This document shows positions 47,101 through 59,447 of a stretch of DNA of 64,000 nucleotides, one piece after another (the first letter of the stretch is position 1; each line of letters begins with the position of its first letter). The translations under genes and the position numbers were made by a program. The notes under the pieces were generated by a model. The model did no database searches and had not been told where the DNA came from. It saw nothing but the letters and a program-made list of their open reading frames with translations. This DNA comes from Flammula alnicola (lineage: Eukaryota; Basidiomycota; Agaricomycetes; Agaricales; Strophariaceae): contig JADNRV010000041.1 in NCBI GenBank assembly GCA_015499995.1, positions 124,001 through 188,000 of the forward strand, in the 5' to 3' direction.

Positions 47101-48462
47101 CTGACGGCTTGTGCAGACTTCACAACACCTGAAGACCTCTTCGGCATGTTATCTCGTCATTTTTATGAGGCTGAATCAAATGCAGAGGCACACCCCGAGG
47201 ACAGAGTGGCATTACAATACAAGTTAGTCCAATATCCATTGAATCTCCAGCTGAACTTGACTAAAGATGATTAGCGTATTCATGGTCATCATGTATTGGC
47301 TCTCTAATCGTCATCTGCCAGTAGATCACCAATTGCTTTGGCAAATGAAGACTTTCTGTGAATCCGCCATTCGCATGAAGTCTTCAGTAACCATGTCCGA
47401 CAAAGCGAGAGATCTTTTAAAACTTATTGAGGACAGGGTGCGTCATATTCTGATTTGGATTGCAAATGCCTCATTCTTATTCAATCCCGTTTCTAGGCAC
47501 GTAACGATACCCTACCGCCACCTCTATCTCCTGGTAGGAGGACGCTTCAAGCATCAGAGATCAAACCAAACGATCTTGCGATTGCTCTTACACTTCATGA
47601 AGGAGATAAATATAAGGTTCTCGTTCCTTCAGATTATATTGCGCACCTGAGACGACATCCCGGATACAACGCCGTAGAAGGGGCGTACACGACTAATAAT
47701 AAGATCGTCTTTTGGGTGAAAGATTCGATACTACATTATGATGGCGTGGAACAACGGACAGAAGTTCTCAAGTTCTTCATCCACACAGCCCAAGTGAGTC
47801 AAGCAACTCGATTCTAAGCATCTCTTATCGAACTTCTGCGTTAGGAATGTCGGAAACTGCGCAACTTCTCGTCGCTGGTTGCTATTGCCTCTGCACTACA
47901 CTCTGCTCCGATCGAAAGACTGAAGTTGACGAGGTCTGCGTTGACAGTCCAGATGCAGGGCAGACTGCAGGCTCTGGACGATATCATTAATCCTTCTTCC
48001 AACCACCGCGGGTATCGCGAGGCCCTAAATGATGCAACAAGCTCCCAAGAGCGGGATTGTTGCATCCCCTGGCTAGGTCGGCCATACTTTTTTCTTTCTG
48101 GAAGGAGCGTTCACTAATCTACCTCCCATTTCACAGCTGTTCACTTGAAGGAGTTGCATCTCGTCCTTCAAAAACATCCTACAATTGTTCAAGTGAACGG
48201 CCGACCGCTGATCAATTTCCAACGCTATATCAAATTCATGGACCGTGTTCAAGAAGTGGTCCACTATAAACCTCCTAATCTAGAGCAATATCGACAACAA
48301 GGCCAACTCGACTACCTTATAAATCAACTTCAAAAGTTGAAAATGACTCCTACCTCAGATGATGAATTAATGGCTCGAAGCAAATTTTTGGAAGCCCGCG
48401 AGACTCTGGATTACAAGACTCGCAGATCCCAACTGAAGACTCTAGGTTTTAAAACCTCGTAA
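44152..48462 (+). CDS. MLKL-NTD-like helical bundle / protein kinase-like / RasGEF fusion protein
   Basis: The start at MDIATTLASLSPVP (44152) is followed by a helical region about 44290-45000 (GGRCVNLMLALRDSSRG, VQEIADEIESIIVRIHRKVK, SFLQQGEIKDGIDRLHRDID). It resembles the 4-helix adaptor domain at the N-terminus of MLKL and related fungal HeLo-like proteins. A TKL-type kinase domain spans about 45140-46320, with GDLRGANVLI in the catalytic loop (HGD for HRD), SDFGLSKFLED, and an APE equivalent RWFAPELL. The glycine loop is degenerate (IAKGSFNDIFRG) and the VAIK lysine is Arg (VALR). After a Ser/Pro-rich linker come a RasGEF N-domain from about 46970 (GTLEGLVQRLITNF) and a Cdc25-type RasGEF about 47550-48460 (IASALHSAPIERLKLT, CIPWLAVHLKEL, LINFQRYIKF). 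About 17 introns join in frame; roughly 1,120 residues. It predicts Ras activation coupled to an adaptor/pseudokinase. Ligand and output are unknown. Confidence 0.88.
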
Positions 48463-48887
48463 TTCTCGAATGAACACCTTCGACCAACACCTCTCTGGCC
48501 TGGCGACAGGCCTTGTTATGGTGCCTACAGTCTATGCTATCAGAAGACCATTACGAATGGTTAATATTTTTTCTCGTCGACGCATCAGCTCTCATTTGCA
48601 ATTCTTCGTATACCGCTTTGCATGATATACATTCTTGATACCCTTTTTATGACATCTGTTACTCACATTTCCTCGTATAATTTATTGATTATATAAAATC
48701 AATCCAATAATCCCATAATGTTGTAGGATGTTGTTCTGTAAAAGCTTGGTATTGACAGAAAACTACGTGGGACTAGACAACAAGGGGGGGGTTTGACTGT
48801 GCAACAAATAAAATAATTGCGACGGACGAAGAGCTCTCCCAATAAACACAATGCAAACAAAACACGAATGCGGCAGGATTCAACATT
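48463..48887. other. Convergent intergenic region
   Basis: 425 bp holding the 3' UTRs of the kinase/RasGEF and F-box genes. It is AT-rich (48600-48720) with a run of G at about 48783-48790. No gene or repeat is seen. Confidence 0.55.
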
Positions 48888-51055
48888 TCAACCACTAAAG
48901 CTCCATACCTTGATAGTCCAATCATCGCTTCCGGACACGATTTTGTCCTCCCCAAGGGCGAGACAGCTGACAGCAGCCTGGTGACCAACAAGCGTAGCAG
49001 TACAGCTTCCTTTTTCTCTTGACCAAACCTATAATATGCTTCGTCAGACGATGAAGTTCGTGATTATGTTCGGGAAAATTTACCTTGATCGTTCGGTCAT
49101 GGCTGCCGCTTACCAGTCGCATCTTGTCACTTGCGACGCCCCACACGCCCTCGATATGTCCAAAATACGTCCGGGTAGCTTTTCCCGTCTCAATGTCCCA
49201 GAGTTTGATGGTGTTGTCCAAGCTGCCGGAGATGAGGACCGGTTTCTTGCGCTTGGGAATGAGCAAGTTTCCTTGTTCCAAAGTCGAGTTGGCCCTGTCA
49301 GCGGCTGCGGAAGGGTTCGCCGAAGACTCATCGGCCTCGTCTGCCTCGTCTTCGCACTCGTCGGCCATCAACAGCTTCATACTCTGCACCTGCCCGACGT
49401 GCCCCGTAAACTGCCGGACGCAAGTTCGCAAGTTCAAGTCCCAAAGCTTGATGGTCCCATCGTCGGAGGCAGAAAACAACATCTTTCCGGGGTCAATGTG
49501 TGAGGACGCATTAGTATTGCTACCAATTGGGGATGTCGATCCAGAGACGTCGAAAATAGATGTATTCTCGGAAGAAGCCCGAGTTCCTGGGTTGGAGTCC
49601 CATAATTGAACGGCATTCACCCAGTCAGAGTGGCCGCGTAGAGTAAAGGCGCCCCCCGTTCGCAGATTCCATACCTTGATCGTGGAATCGACGCTACCAC
49701 TGGCGAGGACGTTGTCGTCGAAATTGAGACAAACGACCCCTTCGGTATGGCCGTTCAGAGTTCGGATGCATTTCCCTCTTCTCCAGTCCCAGACTTTGAT
49801 ACTGCAGTCCATGCTTCCGGTAATGAGCTTGACCTCGTCAAACTGCAACGCGCGTACGGCGCGCGTGTGGCCCTTCAAGCACTGAAGCTCTGCACCCGTC
49901 TCCAAGTTCCAGACACGGACCGTGCGATCATAAGATCCGGTAATGAGTACAGGGAATGCCGGATGTGAGAGTGTCTCGCTAAACTGTAGACACATAACGC
50001 CGTCCGTGTGTCCCTTGAATGTGCGTACAGTACAGCGACCTCGCCGCCAATTCCGTTCGATGGTCATTCGTTCGCTGTACACGTCCTTCCACGGTCGTGT
50101 GACTGACGGCGGCGAGGATTCGGACGGGTCTGGCGCAACGAGTGTAGATGAAAGTAGTTCGGGATCTTGGGTATGGCTGGGGGTCGAGGAAGAGGAAGGA
50201 GTGTCGTTTACGGAAGGGATTTCTGGCGACTCTGATTCGGATCGTTGGCGTTTCACGGGAGGAGAGAGGAGATCCGAGGAATCTTGATCCTGGGCACATC
50301 GTTTCAAGGATGGCGGTTGGGTGGAAGAAGGGAGTGGCAAGGCGGGAGAAGGACACGGAGATTTAGACTTGAGACGGTATGCTCGCTTCTTCTCCAAGAC
50401 AGGCAGACCCCAGCCGCACTTGTGGCATTTCTGGCCAATGTGCTGCTCACAGATCCCTCGCCAAAGGATATTATCGTCCGCAAGACACTTCCACCGCTTT
50501 GTGACCTGCGCGGCACGGCAGAGAGAGGTCGCATCGAGGTAACCCAAGATCTTGAGGCTAACCTCTCGAGGAAAAACGGCGAAGGGGTCGATACGAATGA
50601 GGTGGGCGAGTTGTTCGGTAAGGAGTGAAAGCTGGGAGAAACAGCACATGGTGAGGAGACCCTGGAGGATAAGAGCCCGACGCGGATGCGATGAGGATGA
50701 AAAGTTGGACCAGACTGCATTGACCGCCTCCCGTTCTTCGAGAGGTAGAGCATCTAGGGACTGCAGACAATATTAGTCAGACAAAAAAAAAGATGGAAAA
50801 GAGAGAGTAAATACGGACCTGCTGCAGCTTGAGATTTGTTCCTTCGTCTGCCATCCTCTGGTGACGCACACATAACTTTCTTGGGGCCGGCTGCTGGGAC
50901 ATGGGTCGGTCTGGTCCCGGATCAGGTTCCTCCGACCGTTGAGTTGCGTTGAAGGCATCGGGTTCGTCAAGGACGGTGATGGGCTCCTGATTGCGGTCGT
51001 TGGAGTTGGCGAGACGGGCAGCGGGTATTGTATCGCAGACATAAGAGGAGGGCAT
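48888..51055 (-). CDS. F-box/WD40 protein of Met30/SconB type (SCF substrate receptor)
   Basis: Substrate-binding subunit of an SCF ubiquitin ligase; in yeast and Neurospora the orthologues shut down the sulphur-assimilation activator. From MPSSYVCDTIPAARL (51055) a single early intron (about 50820-50765) leads into one large exon. The F-box lies at about 50600-50440 (FPREVSLKILGYLDATSLCRAAQ is too long to be chance) with CGWGLPVLEKKR just after it, a signature of the Met30/SconB group. A Ser/Pro-rich insert with nuclear-type basic clusters (PPVKRQR) precedes seven or so WD40 repeats from 50030 to 48888 (GHTDGVMCLQF, GSYDRTVRVWNLETG, GSMDCSIKVWDWRRGK). The stop follows DWTIKVWSFSG. A second intron near 49080-49030 joins DRTIK to VW. 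About 690 residues, apparently intact. Confidence 0.93.
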
Positions 51056-51319
51056 GGTGGTTGTGGTTTGAGCAAGAAATGAAAGATTGAAATAAGTAAA
51101 GAGTCAGTTGTGCCAAGCTCACGCTCTATTTACGCCACATGTCGCCATCCATTTCAAATGTGGTCAAACTTATGTCACCCTCATTGGCAAATAATTACAT
51201 TTCATGGCATTTCAATTCAAGATATATACGAAAGACGAGAAACGGAACGATTGCATCAACACCCAGTCACGTTCCTCCGGCCACAATGCGGAGAACATAA
51301 AAAGTACGCCCGACCACCT

Positions 51320-52805
51320 TTAATCCAGTGTGATCTTCAGCTGTTCGAGTGGTATGGGCACAAAATTGTCCAGCACAATCGACCGTGAGCCCAGCTCGGG
51401 TTCGCAGTGCGGCGGGACGAGCTGTTTAATCAAGTCTGGTCGCACCGAAAGCTCTGGAAGGAGAAAGAATGCGGAGCAGAGCATAGTCAGCATCATGAAC
51501 CAAGTAAGGCGCCATAAGACGTTCGGCTCACCTTCGCGAGTAAAGTTGAAAAGAGGGGGGAAGTCCTTGCCATTCGGCATTCTCGCGCCCTCTTGCCTCA
51601 GTTCGTCAAAGAATTGGTGTACCATCGCCTCCACCGCACTCAGTCGTGCCCCTGGCGTGTACTCCAAGAGCTTCGACACCAAGTCAATCGCCTCGGGGGC
51701 TGTGCGCGGCCGGAAGACCTGGATGTTTTAAATGCGCCGCTCGCGTTGCTTATGACATGCAAACTCACTTTTGAGAACGGGTGGGGCTTGATCTGGGGGA
51801 ACTTGTGTTCCATGTAGTTGGGGTTCATCGTCTTGATCTGCTCACGCGACGGTGTTCCGAGCACCTTGATAATCTCTACCAGCTGATCGATGCCACTTTC
51901 TCCAGGGAACAAAGGCTGACCGAGCATCAGCTCGGCCATTACACAGCCTGTTGACCAAATGTCTGTCAAAGCAAAGTCCAAGTGAGTCGAAGCCTATTTT
52001 GGAAGGACCCATAACTTGCCAATGTTGGTCGTGTAGTTGGTAGCTCCAAATATGAGTTCCGGAGCACGGTAGTACCTCGAACAAATATAACTAACGTTGG
52101 GCTCTCCGGAAACTAAGATTTTGGCAGAGCCAAAGTCGCAAAGCTTCAGAACACCTGTTGCTGGGTTGAGTAGCAAGTTCTGCGGTTTGATGTCTCGATG
52201 GCAAATGCCGACCGAGTGTATATAGGCGAGAGAGCGAAGTAGTTGGTACATGTACAATTTGATTTGGAGCATGGGCATGGGTTGTTTGAGTTTTGCATAG
52301 TGGCGACTCGCACGGTAGACGGTTTCGGGGACGTATTCCAACACGAGGTTGAGATAAACCTCGTCTTTCTGGGAAATGAGGCCCTCTGAGCAGATCTCCT
52401 TGACATCCAGACTTTAAGCCCACCTTGTCTCCATTCGAGTAGAAGAAGGCCCGAAGATCGACGACATTAGGATGAGAGACGAGTCTCATTATTTGCAATT
52501 CGCGGTTCTGTAGAGCGAAGTCAGAAAAGATGAATGAATGTACGTGGAAGTGGTAGGGATGGGTTGTGCAACAGTAGATCCGCAGGACGAACCTTGAAAC
52601 GTTTGTCTTGCAAAACTTTCTTGATAGCGATATCGTCCCCATCCTTGGCGGAACCAACGAGTTTCGCCTGGAAAACGACACCAAAAGAACCATTGCCGAC
52701 CACTTTGCAATTGGTGTAAGTGAGGTCTCTGGTTTCGCCGCTTTTGCCCTCGGAGGCAATAACTTTGACCACCTTGTGGGGATCGTCAATGGCTAGAGGG
52801 TACAT
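51320..52805 (-). CDS. GSK3: Glycogen synthase kinase 3 homologue (Skp1/Rim11/GSK3)
   Basis: CMGC-group Ser/Thr kinase acting in stress, mating, sporulation and cell-wall signalling. From [15 protein letters not shown] (52805): glycine loop [29 protein letters not shown] with the catalytic Lys, [16 protein letters not shown] after an intron, catalytic loop [18 protein letters not shown], and the GSK3-specific activation loop [12 protein letters not shown] with its regulatory Tyr. The C-terminus [14 protein letters not shown] ends at 51320. About seven introns, roughly 390 residues. An upstream exon MTTHGPING (start 53011) could be spliced on, since many fungal orthologues have a short extra N-terminus, but no convincing acceptor keeps frame. 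Confidence 0.94.
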
Positions 52806-53011
52806 TCGGATGGAACATATGTCGATCGAAGGCGATTAGAAATGAGATCGCAAGGAAAGGAGGATGTGAAGAATGGAGGACAGAGAACGGGAAAGATTGG
52901 AAAAATGATAGAAAGGAAGGAAGCAATTGAGTACATGTTTGAGATTCGGAAGGCGGAATTGGGCTACGCACGAGACACTTTTACACCATTGATTGGACCG
53001 TGAGTTGTCAT

Positions 53012-54961
53012 GATGAGAGGGGTGAATGGAGATACAGATACAGAGCGTTTGAGACGAGTAAAAACGAGAGCGGGACAAGGTCGAACGAGCGCCGGCTATG
53101 GGACGATTGGGAGGGAAAGAGAGAGAGAAAAAAGGAGGAGAAATGTGCTAGGTGTTGAGCGGACGATATCGGACGATGTGCAGAGGAGATTTGCGGAGAG
53201 ATAGCAGTGAGTTTGTGAGGAAGAGAAATGCTGGGAACGGGGAGGAGGACGAATAGAAAGCGCACTGATCAAATGACCCAACTCTGACAAATACGCCACA
53301 ACACTTTTATTATTTTATCGACTAAGTACTCTCAGATTACATACTATGAACTGCGAATCTCCTTGTCCTAGTTGGCATGGCACTTGCATGAGATCCCCTA
53401 TGCTGCAAAGATCTGTCCACATTGCTTCAGCTTCGACCACGGTGTGAGAGATTCACGGTAGGGATCTCGCCGGGAACGTCCAACTCGCGTATAAGGTCGT
53501 CCTTATGCCTTTAAACGAAAAAACCCGACGGCTCGTCTAGAAGATCTGGCGCGAAGACGCGATTTGGGCGGAGCAATCTGCTCCCAATGACGTGGACGAA
53601 TTGATGGTGAGGCGGGACTGAAGCCAAGGTCGAACCCTCCTAGATCGCGCCTTGTGCTCACAACACACGTGTAGGAGGGCTAGGAGCAAAAGTCATGTCC
53701 TATACGAGCTCGTCTCGTCCGAGGACCCCTACGCCGCTTCTTCTAAAATTTCCGAAGAGAAATACGCTGGGGCAGGGTTGTTCATCGCTAGATGATCCAC
53801 ACAAGTAAGACGATAGATCCATACACTCCGAGTGGTTAATGACGCCAGCTTGGGATTGCCGTGCAGAGTCCGAAGCGTCAAAAAAATGCGTTGCCTAGTG
53901 AGCAGCAGTGGAAGAAATGGAGAGAGTTGAGATGCAGCTAGTCAGACAGGAAGTCACTTGCCAGTGTAATTTTTTTTTTACCAGGCAGATTACCGAGGAC
54001 GGCGTTGCGTTTATGAGGCTCACATCTCCCACATTCAGCGATCGCGAGCTCTCTCTCACGCGCAAGCCTGCTTGACCTACCTCCTGGTCGAAACGAGAAC
54101 AAGGACTTGTTCTTCGGTGTCCTTCTCTCTCCAATTACAACCAGCCATTATGTACCAGCAGTCGTACATGCTTTAGAAGGGGCATCAGGAAGGAGGAAAG
54201 CTTTAACGCGGGTAAGGAGCGCGCTTTAATTTGTGACCTTCATCGCTGAAACGCAGGCAAATTCAAGTTGTAGGTGATTAACTCTGAGACTCGGATGATG
54301 GTTGGAGCAGGAATGCAGGGGGTAGCTGGTACCCGGTAACAGACTTTGAGTTGTGTGTGTTATGTATGTATTGTTTCATTGTTTTATACTTGCGAGCCTT
54401 ATGCACCACTTTCACAGGGCGTGGGGGGCTCATGACACCGGAGTCAGGGGTACCCGCAATTATTGCAACCATAAGTAACTATACGGCGGGCGATCATCAT
54501 CTCTGTGATTTTCTCCGGCTGCTGGACCGACTCCCATTCATCGGGATGATAGCAATAACATTAGTATGTGGATTCCTGGCTTTGTATGTAAAAGCCTTGG
54601 TCGATGTTCTGCCCGCGAAAGCCATCTCGCCGCAGTGTTGAGATCAGGGATAGGACGCAATACGCGTGGATCGGACCAGCATCTCAACCTTTCAATCTTC
54701 TCTCCCATGATGCTCTCCTTCCTCCTTTTACCATTTCGGACTTGGTAGCCGATACGGCATATTAATATCCTTTACCGAACGACTAACTGGGCCAAGCAAG
54801 ATTCAGTATGATGTAACCCAAGATGTAGTTCTTTCTCTCGTCCTCTATAAAATCCACGCCTCCTTGGTCCTTGTCCGACCCACCTCCACTTATTTCTTTA
54901 TCGTCTTCCTCACCCAGTCTCGCAGGACAATCCGACCCATTTGCACCTATTTCTCAGTTCC
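53012..54961. promoter_or_regulatory. Long divergent intergenic region between GSK3 and MFS genes
   Basis: About 1.95 kb without a supported gene. At 53060-53240 the plus strand is strongly purine-rich (pyrimidine-rich on the GSK3 strand), matching a 5' leader or promoter for GSK3. The middle (53300-54300) shows no repeat or recognisable gene. The right end serves the transporter. Open frames here are short and unconnected. Confidence 0.5.
54846..54852 (+). promoter_or_regulatory. TATA box of MFS transporter gene
   Basis: The sequence tataaaa lies 110 bp before the start codon at 54962, with a pyrimidine-rich leader between. This is a good position for a fungal TATA element; most other genes here lack one. 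Confidence 0.55.
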
Positions 54962-57229
54962 ATGGACAAAAGCATAGTCGACGTCCGGGTCGTCGATGAG
55001 GAAAAACAACCACAGATCGTCCCGACGGAGAGGACATATTTGGGAAGCGGCACCGCCGAGGACCCATATGTCGTCGACTGGGACCTGAACGACCCAGAGG
55101 ACCCTTACAATTGGTCCAAACTTCGCAGGTGGATCATCACCGCACAGGTTAGTACTAGTCCGCCTAATAGCTTGTAAACTGGATGAATTTACTTTGTTTC
55201 GTCAGTTGGCTTTCTGCACATGGACCGTATCGTTCGGCAGCTCCTCGTATACAGGAGGCCTGCAATTCGTCATGCGTGACTTGCACATTTCGTACGATGT
55301 TGCAATCCTAGGCATATCGCTTTACGTCTGGGATTCGCCTTAGGGTACGTCGATCCTATTCTACACAAATAACCGCCGCTTATGAATTACTTTTTACCGA
55401 ACAGGCCATTGATTTTCGCTTCCATGGGCGAGGCAAGTGTCGATCCCATTACTCTGTTCCAATGGAAATCCTGACATCTCTTAATTTACTAGATGTTTGG
55501 CAGAGTAAGTCTATGTTGTCGTCGTCGGGCTGCGTACGCGACATTGATCGACATGTGCATAGCGCATCGTCTTCCTCGTAACCTTGTCATTATATACAAT
55601 CTTCCAGTTGCAAGGAGCGCTAGGCCGTAACCTCCCATCGTTACTCTCATGTCGCCTTTTAACTGGAATTTTTGGCTCTTCGCGTAAGTACTTTACGCCC
55701 TTTTTTCTCTCCGCGGAATTAACATTTATGCTCAGCTTTAACAAATGCCGGCGGGGCTGTCAGTGATATATGGAGCTTCCGCGAACGAGGATTAGCATCT
55801 GCCATATATGCTACTGTTCCGTTTCTCGGACCAGGTAAATAATTTTATGCGCTGTATCATTTTAACGCATTCTTATCACAATAATTAGTTATCGGCCCCA
55901 TTGTGGGGGGTTTTGTCGTCGAGAACCCACACCTTGGATGGCATTTCACCTTTTGGCTGATATTCATCTTCTCCGCTATCAACCTTGTTGCTGGTTATTT
56001 CCTGACACCAGAAACCGTATGTCAGTTTCATTTGTTTTATGTATTCCGATATTGAGCCTACTGTCTAGTATGCGCCTGTCCTTCTTCGCCAACGCGCCGC
56101 GAAACTCACCGAAGCATCCAATGGAGTAATCCATTATGTCTCCATACACGATCAAAACCGGTCCAAGTCATTTGCTCAAGTCATGAGGACAAACCTCAGC
56201 AGACCCTTCAGTATGTTTTATCACAGTATTTCTGTCACTTTTTTTCTTACCGTTTCGGGCACAGTATTTTTGGTCACAGAACCTATTGTCCTCCTGTTGG
56301 CGATTTACATCTCCATTGTTTACGGAACCCTGTACTCCCTTTTTTCGGCTTTTCCCATTGTTTTTCAACAACATCGACACTTTACTCCTGGTGAAGGAGG
56401 GCTCGCGTTTCTCGGCGTCGGCATTGGTATTGTCCTTGGTACAGCTTCCCAGTCATTCCAGAATCGCATTTACTGGAGGAGTATGGACAAAAGTGAAACC
56501 GGTCGTGCGCCTCCAGAAGCGTACGTACTACGTCTATATTTTACGTCCTCCTTTCTCAAATCCCTATTTAATCCCTGCAGCCGCTTGCACATGGCTATTT
56601 TGGGCGCCGTATTAACTCCAGTTGGTCTGTGGTGGTTCGCCTGGTGAGATTTCTGCTACAACTTAAACCCGCTTCAGAGGTTAACGGCCCGACTGTAGGA
56701 CAACTCCGCCTCACATTCATTGGATCGTCCCTATCTTAGCTGGCATTCCGTTCGGCACTGGAGTCGCCCAAATCCTCCAAAGCCTGACCACCTATTTAAT
56801 GGACACATACAACATTTATTTCGCGAGCGCCATAGCGGCTACCGTTGTGCTACGCTCGATGTGTGGCGCGGTATTCCCGCTTTTTGCTCCATCCATGTTC
56901 AGTGCCCTGGGAGACCAATGGGCTATGAGCGTCTTCGCATGTCTTTCAACAGCTTGCATGCCAATCCCGCTTCTGTTTTGGGTGCGTGTCCTTCTTGATA
57001 AACGTATTTTTACCCACGCAAATTTAACGATGAGAACATTGCTCCACAGAAATACGGCTGGTGGATCAGGAAAAGATCGCACTTTGCATATAAGGAATCT
57101 GACACCCTATCAGACTGCGTCCCAAGCACTGTATACTCATCGCAAATGGAGGAGACAGTTTATGAACGAGACATCACGACACCTACCAGCGGACGAGGCC
57201 TGGTATGCATCCCAAGACACTCACGATAG
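54962..57229 (+). CDS. MFS drug/polyamine:proton antiporter (DHA1-like), one frame break
   Basis: Twelve-helix plasma-membrane exporter. The cytosolic N-terminus from MDKSIVDVRVVDEEK (54962) has the DPYNWSKLRRW motif just before TM1, as in fungal DHA1 transporters. GPLIFASMGEMFGRR is the motif between TM2 and TM3; LLTGIFGSSPLTNAGG and GPVIGPIVGGFV lie in TM4-TM5 (motif C region); ETYAPVLLRQRA follows TM6. The second half carries YGTLYSLFSAFPIVFQ, GGLAFLGVGIGIVLG and YIYFASAIAA-like helices, ending in a basic tail (stop 57229). Exon 4 is only 12 nt (55493-55504), and the intron before it begins GC. Near 55327 the frame of SLYV and GFALG differs by one missing base. Substrate cannot be told from sequence. 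Confidence 0.9.
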
Positions 57230-57737
57230 AGAGTGTCGTTCCCATGACTCTTCATAACCCTCGACGCATGGCTACACCTGGTCAGCACCTGGTCAGGCCC
57301 CCATCCTCATATGATCCATGCCGACAGAAATTTCTTCCGCCAATCTTCCCTCTCGACCTTCGAACTTCGTCAGCCGAGACCCTGTAACTCCAAAAAAGGC
57401 ATTGTATTGTTATTACGATTTTAACTAATGATTAGGACATAGAATATCTACTTCTATTTCCTTTTATTGCGACTGACTTGGACAGTCAATTTCTACCTCT
57501 TGTGTACCATTTCCATGATTTCTTGCTATGACGATATACGTAAGCCTTATAAACTCTTTCTTTACGAGTACGAGTTTACGGCATTCACAGGCTGCTCACG
57601 ATTTGTACAATAACATTTTTTGTATCTTTATGTATGTAATGACTAGATTTCCAGAGGTAAAGGAAAAGAAAGAAATGGCAGCAACCCTATGTAAATACAA
57701 GATGTAGACAACAGAATATCATCTCCTGCGTTTTCTG
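57230..57737. other. Convergent intergenic region
   Basis: About 500 bp between the MFS and tRNase Z 3' ends, AT-rich (57400-57720). No gene or repeat is seen. Confidence 0.5.
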
Positions 57738-59287
57738 CTACCTCCGGACATAGAACCACCCGAGCTCTAAGCGATCTTGGTTGGTGGGATTATGGCTCGT
57801 CTCATCGCTGGTAGCCTTCACTTCTCCATAATCCATGATTTCGCCTTCCTCGGCGACGGGAATGATCGAGACACCTCGGTTTCGGGGGCCAGAGTTTGTT
57901 TCGGGGTATCATTATCTCGGGGATGGTAAGTCACATAGACGCGAAAGAAATCCCATGCTGCGGTAGCATGTTTTCCTGGACCCCATGCCTGATTGCTTTC
58001 TCTTCAATATCTTGTATGATTTTATGACGCGCATAATCTTTCGGGTTACGGGGTGCTGGGAATCTAGTGAATGCGGATGAGGGAGGACGAAAGCAAGTTA
58101 TGTAAGAAGAAAAATTACCTTCCGCCTATGTGATTAAGCACGAGGTCTCGAGCATTTACCAACTTTGCGAACGCGCCCGCCATTTCCGGTACTGAATGTC
58201 CTCTTTGCAGTGCCTTTTCAAGGACATCATTTGCGGACCGCCGAGAGAGCTTGCCCGATGGATCAGCGTGCTGTGAAATATGCGAGTCTGTGGCTTCATG
58301 GATGAGAAGGGATGGAGATGGATTGATACACAGTGGGATCATTGGTGCTGGATCAAAGGTATCACCAAGAATGACTAGTTTTCTGGAAGGGTATCGAACT
58401 TCGGTAAATGTGTAACCTATGCAAGGATCTGAATCCAATAAGTAGTTTTTCCATAAAATTATCTGAAAGTAAATCACCGCGATGAAGAATGGGGCCTGCG
58501 TCTACAACTATTTCGCTCAACTTGCCATTTCCTTGGGTTATGGCCCGCCAGAGTCCATCCGGAGAAGCTCGAATGTCTAGCCCGGCAATTTCATTGTGAT
58601 GAAGGATATTGGGTTCCGATATATTCAAAGGTGAAGACATGTTCGAAGTAGGAGGGTCGCACGGTGTGACAGAGTCTTCCGATGCCAGGAGCTCATGAAC
58701 AACGTATCTGTCGGACGTGCGGGTGAGGGTCATCTTCATTATCTGTCGGACAAATAAGCGTAGCCCTGCAGGACCATATAACTCAATTGTTCTGGCCTGC
58801 GAATCATAATCGAGATAAAAAATCTAATGATATGGATTAGACGCCCAATGGAAGCGCTCACCGATGCCTGAGCAGATGAAATGTGGGCCGAATTTCCTGC
58901 TGGAGGAGCAAACAGAATATTTCGAAGCAGAGGAACTACACCCATGATATGATCCGCTGGACATTGATTAGAGCACGACCATAGGGATGATCACTCTGGC
59001 ACATACCATGCATATGAGTAATAAAGATTTTTGTAAGCTTCATGATGCGTAAATGGGGTTTGGTATACTGTGGCTGGAGGGTAAATTGGCGAGCGGTACC
59101 CTCAGCACAATCCACCACTATTCTAAATCAAAGATGGTTATGAGAATGCGGGTTGAGATAAAAGGGCATGCGTACTCCAAAGCGACTGGTCGGCGAGCAT
59201 GTCACAAACGAGAGAGGAGCAATTTCTTGATTCAGATGGACCTCCGCCGCTGGAGGTTCCCAAAAAGGTGACTGACATGTTGGACAT
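57738..59287 (-). CDS. tRNase Z, short form (ELAC1-like), frame break near 3' end
   Basis: Metallo-beta-lactamase-fold endonuclease that removes the 3' trailer of pre-tRNAs. From MSNMSVTFLGTSSGGGPSES (59287, or Met at 59278), the first exon shows TFLGTSSGGG and the next IVVDCAEGTARQF. The zinc-binding motif THMHGDH is split by an intron near 59005. ELYGPAGLRLFVRQ and later YTFTEVRYPSRKLVILGDT follow, with HEAT in place of the usual His-Glu-Ala-Thr block (LLIHEATDSH) and GHSVPEMAG, NHIGGRF at the end of the catalytic domain. Near 57975 KAIRHGVQ and GKHATAAWDFFRVY lie in frames one base apart. The stop is therefore uncertain, 57818 or 57738. It is divergent from the next gene with 160 bp between starts. 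Confidence 0.87.
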
Positions 59288-59447
59288 TTCGTGGATCGTG
59301 CTGGAAGTGAGAGATGAAGGTTTTGAAGTTTAGAGTTTCCAGAGACGGGTAATATACGCGAACACGTGACCTTGGCTGACCCTGTTGAGGTTGGTTAAGC
59401 TCGACATCTATAGCTCTACCTCTTTCCACCCACACTCTTTTTTTTCA

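Noticed and set aside
49036..49609. Plus-strand open frames across the F-box/WD40 gene
   Set aside because: They are shadows of the long minus-strand WD40 exon with its unbroken repeats.
53895..54134. Small minus-strand gene between GSK3 and MFS
   Set aside because: No domain, no splice partners, low-complexity surroundings.
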